This document shows, one piece after another, positions 4,894 to 9,869 of a DNA stretch of 9,869 nt. Source of the DNA: Candidatus Aminicenantes bacterium UBA4085 (GTDB taxonomy: Bacteria; Acidobacteriota; Aminicenantia; Aminicenantales; UBA4085). The DNA is taken from contig DFYJ01000155.1 of assembly GCA_002383325.1 (NCBI GenBank), positions 16,192 through 26,060 on the forward strand, in the 5' to 3' direction. The position numbers and the translations under genes are program-made. The notes below the pieces were generated by a model, which saw only the letters and a program-made list of their open reading frames with translations, was not told where the DNA came from and did not search any database. Position 1 is the first letter of the stretch; each line of letters starts with the position of its first letter.

Positions 4894-6321
4894 ATGCCGA
4901 GCCCTTCCGCTCCCGCATCCCCCAAGCCGCCCGAGGAGGCCGTCCGCCTCCGCCTTGGGCTCATCTGGATCATCTCCCTGGCCGCCGCCATGGGCGGCCT
5001 CCTGTTCGGCTACGATTGGGTGGTCATCGGGGGGGCCAAGCCGTTCTTCGAGCGCTTCTTCGCCCTGGCCAGCCCCGCGGCCCGGGGTTGGGCCAACAGC
5101 TGTGCGCTGGTCGGCTGCCTGGTCGGGGCCATGGCCGCCGGCTTCCTCAGCGACCGCCTCGGGCGCAGGCGGCTCCTGATCCTCTCGGCCCTGATCTTCG
5201 TCGTCACCTCACTCGGCAACGCCCTGGCCCCGACCTTCACCGTCTTCGTCCTCTGGCGCATCCTGGGCGGCACGGCCATCGGCCTGGCCTCCAACCTTTC
5301 GCCCCTCTATATCGCGGAGATCGCCCCGGCCCGCCTTCGGGGCCGGTTGGTCGCGGTCAACCAGCTGACCATCGTCATCGGCATCCTGTTGGCCCAGTTC
5401 GTCAACTGGTGGCTGGTCCGGGGACTGCCGGCGGGAGCCGGCGACGCCTTCATCCGGAGCTCCTGGTACGGAACGACGGGCTGGCGCTGGATGTTCGGCC
5501 TGACGGCGATTCCGGCCGCGCTTTTCTTCTTCGGCATGCTGGGCGTTCCCGAGAGCCCGCGCTGGCTGGCCAAGAACGGACAACGGGAGCGGGCCCGCCG
5601 GGTCCTGGCCCGTCTGGGCGGGGAGACCTACGCCGGATCGGCCCTGGCCGAGATCGAGACGACTCTAGGCGGGGAGACGGAGAAGGTCGACTTCCGGGCC
5701 CTGCTGGATCGGCGCCTGCGGCGGGTGCTTGTCCTGGGTGTGGTCCTGGCCGTCTTCCAGCAATGGTGCGGCATCAACGTCATCTTCAACTATGCCGAGG
5801 AGATCTTCCGGGCGGCCGGTTACGACATCTCCAGCGTCCTGGCCAACATCGCCTGGACCGGCTCGGTCAACCTGGCCTTCACCTTCGTGGCTCTGGGCAT
5901 CGTCGATCGGCGCGGCCGCCGGCCCCTGATGCTCTTCGGGGCGGCCGGCCTGGCTCTCATCTACGCGGCCATGGGCATCGGCTATGCGGCCGGCCTCAAG
6001 GGCCTGCCGATGCTGCTGCTCGTCCTGGCCGCCATCGCCTGCTACGCCATGTCGCTGGCGCCCGTCGTCTGGGTGGTCATCAGCGAGATCTTCCCCAACC
6101 GCATCCGGGGCGCGGCCACGGCCGTGGCCACGACCGCCTTGTGGGCGGCCTGCTTTGTCCTGACCTTCACCTTCCCCCTGCTCAACAAGGGCCTCGGCCC
6201 GGCCGGGACCTTCGGGCTCTACGGGTTGATTTGCGCGGCAGGCTTCTTCTTCATCCGGGCCCGCCTGCCCGAGACCAAGGGCCAGAGCCTGGAAGAGATC
6301 GAGAAAGAGCTGGTCCGCTAA
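4894..6321 (+). CDS. MFS sugar porter (SP family, XylE/GLUT-like)
   Basis: The product is 475 residues with 12 predicted membrane helices, and should be an inner-membrane sugar:proton symporter or facilitator. Sugar-porter marks appear in order: F-G-Y-D (38-41, with the proton-coupling Asp41), G-F-L-S-D-R-L-G-R-R-R (83-93), P-E-S-P-R-W-L (219-225), F-Q-Q-W-C-G-I-N (288-295), D-R-R-G-R-R (338-343), S-E-I-F-P-N-R-I-R-G (397-406) and P-E-T-K-G (459-463). Compared with XylE sugar contacts, Gln157, Gln289, Gln290, Asn295 and Trp393 are kept. The position of XylE Gln415 is Leu416 here, so the sugar may not be xylose. The G-Y-D-W-V-V-I-G-G-A-K-P string resembles a subgroup common in Bacteroidota and other saccharolytic diderms. 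It stands alone on the plus strand, convergent with the hydrolase gene 26 bases downstream. Confidence 0.9.
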   Translation: MPSPSAPASPKPPEEAVRLRLGLIWIISLAAAMGGLLFGYDWVVIGGAKPFFERFFALASPAARGWANSCALVGCLVGAMAAGFLSDRLGRRRLLILSALIFVVTSLGNALAPTFTVFVLWRILGGTAIGLASNLSPLYIAEIAPARLRGRLVAVNQLTIVIGILLAQFVNWWLVRGLPAGAGDAFIRSSWYGTTGWRWMFGLTAIPAALFFFGMLGVPESPRWLAKNGQRERARRVLARLGGETYAGSALAEIETTLGGETEKVDFRALLDRRLRRVLVLGVVLAVFQQWCGINVIFNYAEEIFRAAGYDISSVLANIAWTGSVNLAFTFVALGIVDRRGRRPLMLFGAAGLALIYAAMGIGYAAGLKGLPMLLLVLAAIACYAMSLAPVVWVVISEIFPNRIRGAATAVATTALWAACFVLTFTFPLLNKGLGPAGTFGLYGLICAAGFFFIRARLPETKGQSLEEIEKELVR

Positions 6322-6326
6322 GCGAA

Positions 6327-6339
6327 GCCGGCGGCCGGC
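6327..6339. repeat. Short hairpin between convergent genes
   Basis: GCCGG (6327-6331) and CCGGC (6335-6339) pair around CGG in the 26-base gap between the sugar porter and the hydrolase. No T-run follows on either strand, so it is not a classical intrinsic terminator. It may slow polymerase in both directions or be a by-product of GC-rich sequence. Confidence 0.2.
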
Positions 6340-6347
6340 GCCGCCCC

Positions 6348-7805
6348 TCAGCGATAGAGCTTCGGTTCGAGCTCGAGGGTCATGAAGAGCGCCGGCTTGG
6401 AGTCCACCCCGCGCCAGGACACACCGGCGCAGAGCCAGGGGGCGTAGGAAGGGACGTAGCCGATCCTCAGCAGGGAAGGGTGGCCTAATCCCGCAATCTC
6501 CCATCCGGCCTCGACCCGCACGCCGCCCCATTTCTCCCAGACAAGCTCCAACTGGCCTCCAGTCGTCAGCGAGGGGTGCTCCTTCGATCCCCGGGCTTCC
6601 AGAAATAGGCCGGCGCTTCCCGACTGGCTGGGATACTCGGTCGAATAGTAACCCCGTTTCAAACGGACTATGGCGGAATCGAGGAATGAGCTTCCCGCGA
6701 CCCCGTTCAGGGACAGCGTGAAATGGATCATACGGCCCCGCGACTCGGGCCGGGGCTCGCCCAGGGCGGACGGGTCGACGGGAACAGCCTCCGGGAGAAG
6801 GACGCGGGGCCGCTCGGAAATCGGCAGGCCGGCGGCGAAATCCCTGATCAGGCCCGCCACCCGGCCCGGATGGGACCGCTGGGGGGAATGGCCGGCGTCC
6901 TCGACGATCTCGGCCCGCGCACCGGGGATGGCTGCCAGGGCCCGGGACATGACCGCCGGCCGCAAAACACCATCCTTGGAACCCCAAATGAGAAGTGCCG
7001 GCGAGTCGATCTCCGCCAGCCGCGGCTCCCAGGCGGCGACGACCGGGGCGGCCAGCATCTGGCGGGCCCACAAGCGGTTGACTCGCAGCCGCGCGGGGGT
7101 AGTGAACATGGGCTCGGCGTCGTCACGGATCGCCGGCAGCTTCCGGGTGATATCGGCCGAGGAGCCGCGGGAGATGAGGTCCATAAGGATCGGGTTGCCG
7201 ATCAGATTGAAGATAGGGCCGGTCGTGACGAAGCCGCCGGCCATCCAGAAAGCGACATCGATGACCGGCGAGAGCTTGAACGGGACCGTGACCGCGCCGA
7301 TGAGCACCAGCCCGGCCGGACGGCACGCATCCTCCAAATCGAGATGCCAAGCCAGCGCGCCGCCGGTCGAGTGGCCGACCAGCAAGGCGCCGTCCAGGGC
7401 GTCGGAGGCCCGCAGAATCGTCAGCAGGCGGGCCGTCATGCGCTCGTAATCGTAGGAGACCGGCCTTTCGGTGAAGGAATCGCCGTAACCGGGAAGGTCG
7501 ACCAGGATGACGCGGAAATCCTCGGCCAGTTCCCGGGCCAGGGCCGCATAGACGGCCGAGGTGGAGCTGATCCCGTGCAGGAGGATGATGGTGCGGCCAT
7601 GATCCGCGCCGGCCACCCTGAAGACCGCCTCGAAGGAATTCTCGGGCGGACTTTCAACCAGCCGGACCCGGTAGGCGGGCAGGCCGCGGAAGAAGTCCAT
7701 CACGACTTGGGGATCGGGAGCTTCCTGGGCCGCCCCCGCGGAGACGGAGGCCCAGGCAGCCAGGAGGAAGATCAGGGACCGCCCCAGGGCCCGACTCGGG
7801 CTCAT
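6348..7805 (-). CDS. Secreted alpha/beta hydrolase with a beta-rich C-terminal domain
   Basis: The product is 485 residues. A signal peptide (residues 1 to about 26, ending A-G-A-A before Q-E) sends it to the periplasm or beyond. Residues about 45-325 form an alpha/beta hydrolase domain. It has H-G-I-S-S-T (77-82, oxyanion region), the nucleophile elbow G-H-S-T-G-G (Ser146), the acid in W-G-S-K-D (Asp278) and the base in D-A-G-H-S (His306). The catalytic triad is complete, and a helical cap lies about 175-260. Substrate is not predictable; esterase, lipase or peptidase-like activity are all possible. After a Pro/Glu/Arg-rich linker (about 331-357) comes a 128-residue tail of alternating hydrophobic strands that I do not recognise. 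It is not part of a standard hydrolase. The ATG overlaps the stop of the EI-EIIA gene as ATGA, so translation is coupled. The frame stays open upstream, but that part is only the shadow of EI-EIIA. Confidence 0.85.
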   Translation of the reverse strand: MSPSRALGRSLIFLLAAWASVSAGAAQEAPDPQVVMDFFRGLPAYRVRLVESPPENSFEAVFRVAGADHGRTIILLHGISSTSAVYAALARELAEDFRVILVDLPGYGDSFTERPVSYDYERMTARLLTILRASDALDGALLVGHSTGGALAWHLDLEDACRPAGLVLIGAVTVPFKLSPVIDVAFWMAGGFVTTGPIFNLIGNPILMDLISRGSSADITRKLPAIRDDAEPMFTTPARLRVNRLWARQMLAAPVVAAWEPRLAEIDSPALLIWGSKDGVLRPAVMSRALAAIPGARAEIVEDAGHSPQRSHPGRVAGLIRDFAAGLPISERPRVLLPEAVPVDPSALGEPRPESRGRMIHFTLSLNGVAGSSFLDSAIVRLKRGYYSTEYPSQSGSAGLFLEARGSKEHPSLTTGGQLELVWEKWGGVRVEAGWEIAGLGHPSLLRIGYVPSYAPWLCAGVSWRGVDSKPALFMTLELEPKLYR

Positions 7806-9869
7806 GAAGCGATCGCTTCCCTGATCAGCCGGACTACCGCTTCCGGATCGGCGGCCTCGCGAAGCGTCTCCCGGAACTCCTCGTGGACCAGCCGGCGCGA
7901 GAGCTTGGCCAGGAGCTTCAGGTGGTCCTGGGCCGCCCGTCCGGATGGGATGGCCAGCATGACGGCCAGATCGACCGGTTCTTCGTCGTCCTCGTTCCAG
8001 AGGAAAGGCGCGCCGAAGCGCAGGACGGCCAGGCTCGGAAAGCGGACGGCATGCGTCTGGCCGTGGGGGATGGCGACACCGAAGCCGATACTCGTGGAGA
8101 AGGTCTCCTCGCGCCGCCGCAGCGCCTCTTCCAGGTCGGCCCGCCGTTCGATCCGCCCGGCGCCCTCCATCATGGCGGCCAGCCTCTGCAGGGCCTCGTC
8201 CTTGGACCGGCTGTCGTCGCCGAGGCGGACCAAGCCCGGCTCGGTCAGCCCGGCGGGGGACTCCGCCTCGCCGAACGCGTCCAGGGCCGACTCGACGTCC
8301 TCGGGGCGGGCCGCGGCCAGCGCCGTCTCGACAAGAGCCCGGCAGTCCGCCGACCGCAAGCGCGCCAGGCCGGCCTTGAGGCCCGGGATGAGCGGGGCCG
8401 ACATGCTCAGCTCGTCGAAGCCCAGCCCGACCAGGAGGGGCAGACTGCGGGCCGTCCCGGCCATCTCGCCGCACAGGCCGACCCACTTCCCGCGGGTCTT
8501 GGCCGAGCGGACGATGAGATCGAGCAGGCGCAGGAAGGCCGGGTCCAGCGGCCGGTTGAGCGCACGGACCTCGGGGTTGCCGCGGTCGGCGGCGAAGGCG
8601 TACTGCAGCAGGTCGTTGCTGCCGACGCTGAAGAAGTCGACCTCGGCGGCGAAGCGGTCAATGAGGAAGGCGGCCGAGGGGACTTCGACCATCATGCCGA
8701 TCTCCACGTCGGCCCGATGGGGCACGGAGGCTGCGGCCAGCTCGCCGGCGGCGGCGCGGACGACGGACTTGAAGCGAACGATCTCGTCCAGGGCGCCGAC
8801 CATCGGGACCATGATCTTGAGCGGGCCGAGCGCGGCGGCCCTCAGCAGGGCCCTGACCTGGGCCCGGATAAGGCCGGCGAAGCGCTCGTAGACCCGGACG
8901 CCGCGAAAGCCGAGGAAGGGGTTTCGCTCCGACGGCAGGTCCAGGTAGGGGAGCGGCTTGTCGCCTCCGATGTCGAAGGTCCTGACGATCACCGGCCGTC
9001 CGCCCGCATCGCGGGCGGCTCGGGCATAGATCGCGTACTGCTCTTCCTCGCCGGGCTCGACGGTCCGGCCCAGGAGGATCATCTCCGTCCGGAACAGGCC
9101 CACGCCCTCGGCCCCTTGGGCCCAGGCGCCCGCCATCTCGTCGGGATGGCCGATGTTGGCCGCGATCTCCAGGCGCCGTCCGTCCGCCGTCCGGCCCGGG
9201 AGACCGGCCCAGGCCGTGCGTCGCGCCGCGGCCGCGGACTCGGCTTCGGCCTCCCGGTCAAAATAGCGGCGCACCGCTCCGTCCGGGGAGGGGACGACCA
9301 GGCCGCGGTTGCCGTCCAGGATGACCTCCTCGCCGGTCCGGATCCGCCGCAAAAGGCCGGGGCAGCCCACGGCCGCCGGAATGCCCCGGGCCCGGGCCAG
9401 GATGAGGGTGTGGGAAGTCAGCCCGGCGCTCTCGAGGACGAGCCCGAGCAGAAGCGGCGGGTCGAGGGACAGGAATTCGGATGGCGCGAGATCGTCGGCG
9501 ACCAGGATAGCCGGCTCGGCCAGCCGGATGCGCGCCCGGCCCTCCGCCTCGCCTTCCAGCCGGGCGGCGAGTCCGGAGGCGATGTCGGCGATATCGGCCA
9601 TCCTCTCGCGGAGGTAGCGGCTGCGGCCGCTCCCGAGGCGGTCCCGGAACATGCGGCCCGCGGCCCGGACGGCCGAAGCCGCGTCCATCAGGCTTTCCGC
9701 GATGTGCCGCTCAGCCTCGGCCGCGAGGCCCCGGTCATGAAGGATGGCCAAGTGGGCGTCGAGCACGGCCCGGGCTGTCGCGTCGGCGGACGCATCCCGG
9801 CGTCCGGCCAGCTCCCGGGCCTGTTCGCCCACGGCCGCGCGGAAGCGTCCCGTCTCGCCGGCGGCTTCC
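7802..9869 (-). CDS. PTS Enzyme I fused to a fructose-type EIIA (5' end off the right edge)
   Basis: Enzyme I takes phosphate from PEP and passes it to HPr; EIIA receives it from HPr. The frame is open to the edge, so the start lies outside the window. Numbering the first visible codon (9868-9866) as 1, the phospho-His is in L-T-S-H-T (His153, codon 9412-9410). PEP-binding F-R-T-E (Arg260) and R-T-F-D-I-G-G-D-K (Arg296) follow. Then come Mg ligand Glu395 in M-V-E-V-P, Asp419 in S-N-D-L-L-Q-Y, and active Cys466 in C-G-E-M-A-G. Spacings from the His to these residues equal those of E. coli EI, without gaps, and imply about 36 EI residues missing. After a linker (about 512-552), residues 553-688 form an EIIA of the fructose/mannitol class, with A-I-P-H-G (His602, codon 8065-8063). 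All active residues are present. The order recalls HPr-EI-EIIA multiphosphoryl proteins, so an HPr domain may precede it off the edge. No EIIB/EIIC is seen, so a regulatory role is possible. Confidence 0.93.
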   Translation of the reverse strand, partial: EAAGETGRFRAAVGEQARELAGRRDASADATARAVLDAHLAILHDRGLAAEAERHIAESLMDAASAVRAAGRMFRDRLGSGRSRYLRERMADIADIASGLAARLEGEAEGRARIRLAEPAILVADDLAPSEFLSLDPPLLLGLVLESAGLTSHTLILARARGIPAAVGCPGLLRRIRTGEEVILDGNRGLVVPSPDGAVRRYFDREAEAESAAAARRTAWAGLPGRTADGRRLEIAANIGHPDEMAGAWAQGAEGVGLFRTEMILLGRTVEPGEEEQYAIYARAARDAGGRPVIVRTFDIGGDKPLPYLDLPSERNPFLGFRGVRVYERFAGLIRAQVRALLRAAALGPLKIMVPMVGALDEIVRFKSVVRAAAGELAAASVPHRADVEIGMMVEVPSAAFLIDRFAAEVDFFSVGSNDLLQYAFAADRGNPEVRALNRPLDPAFLRLLDLIVRSAKTRGKWVGLCGEMAGTARSLPLLVGLGFDELSMSAPLIPGLKAGLARLRSADCRALVETALAAARPEDVESALDAFGEAESPAGLTEPGLVRLGDDSRSKDEALQRLAAMMEGAGRIERRADLEEALRRREETFSTSIGFGVAIPHGQTHAVRFPSLAVLRFGAPFLWNEDDEEPVDLAVMLAIPSGRAAQDHLKLLAKLSRRLVHEEFRETLREAADPEAVVRLIREAIAS

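Noticed and set aside
4857..6488. A 543-codon plus-strand frame overlapping the sugar porter
   Set aside because: It is in a different frame from the porter, Arg/Gly/Pro/His-rich and without membrane segments.
5665..7071. A 468-codon minus-strand frame across the sugar porter and hydrolase 3' ends
   Set aside because: It runs antisense to the porter and out of frame with the hydrolase, both of which have strong family motifs. Composition is that of a shadow frame.
7811..7816. GCGATCGC core as a HIP1-like repeat
   Set aside because: HIP1 is a cyanobacterial genome-wide repeat; only this copy was noticed here and nothing else suggests a cyanobacterium.
7806..8486. N-terminal extension of the hydrolase frame up to base 8486
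   Set aside because: It lies inside the EI-EIIA gene in another frame, and the signal peptide starts at the ATGA overlap.
6723..8891. A 722-codon open frame on the plus strand opposite the hydrolase and EI-EIIA genes
   Set aside because: It spans the junction of two clear minus-strand genes with full catalytic motifs. Its own product has no recognisable domain and is dominated by Arg, Ser, Gly and Ala.

Overview
This is a GC-rich stretch from a diderm (Gram-negative-type) bacterium. Two products are outer-membrane beta-barrels (an Omp85/BamA-like barrel and a FadL/OmpP1 protein), and several others look secreted or membrane-bound. The gene mix is a GH38 mannosidase, a sugar-porter permease of the 'GYDWVVIGGAKP' type, a stand-alone UroD-like protein and a PTS Enzyme I-EIIA fusion. 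It would suit a saccharolytic, probably fermentative lineage such as Acidobacteriota/Aminicenantota or a neighbour. That placement is a guess from gene style, since no taxonomic marker is present.

Layout, left to right. (1) Bases 1-1921, minus strand: a POTRA-less Omp85-like barrel (821-1921), then a LysE/RhtB-type exporter (132-770), then the first 41 codons of a GH38 alpha-mannosidase that runs off the left edge. Spacing is tight (7 bases between the last two). (2) Bases 1922-2053: a divergent promoter region. (3) Bases 2054-3205, plus strand: a UroD/MtaA-like protein with the zinc-type H-x-C...C pattern. (4) Bases 3206-3394: the longest gene-free stretch (189 bases). It holds a near-consensus plus-strand promoter with no gene behind it, and the minus-strand terminator of the next gene. 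(5) Bases 3395-4768, minus: a FadL/OmpP1 barrel with a strong Shine-Dalgarno. (6) Bases 4769-4893: a second divergent promoter region. (7) Bases 4894-6321, plus: an MFS sugar porter. (8) Bases 6348-9869, minus: PTS Enzyme I fused to a fructose-type EIIA (5' end beyond the right edge), overlapping by ATGA a secreted alpha/beta hydrolase with an unusual beta-rich C-terminal domain.

Functionally the window reads as envelope and sugar-use genes: mannoside hydrolysis, sugar uptake, outer-membrane passage, a PEP-dependent phosphorelay and a secreted esterase-like enzyme. None of them forms a known complete pathway here. No stretch longer than 300 bases lacks a gene. No tRNA, rRNA, CRISPR, insertion sequence or attachment site was seen.

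Most worth a second look: the orphan promoter at 3202-3230; the repeated pattern of promoters set directly against start codons (candidate leaderless mRNAs); the hydrolase's C-terminal domain; and its translational coupling to the EI-EIIA fusion. I do not see a clear-cut new defence or mobile system in this window.
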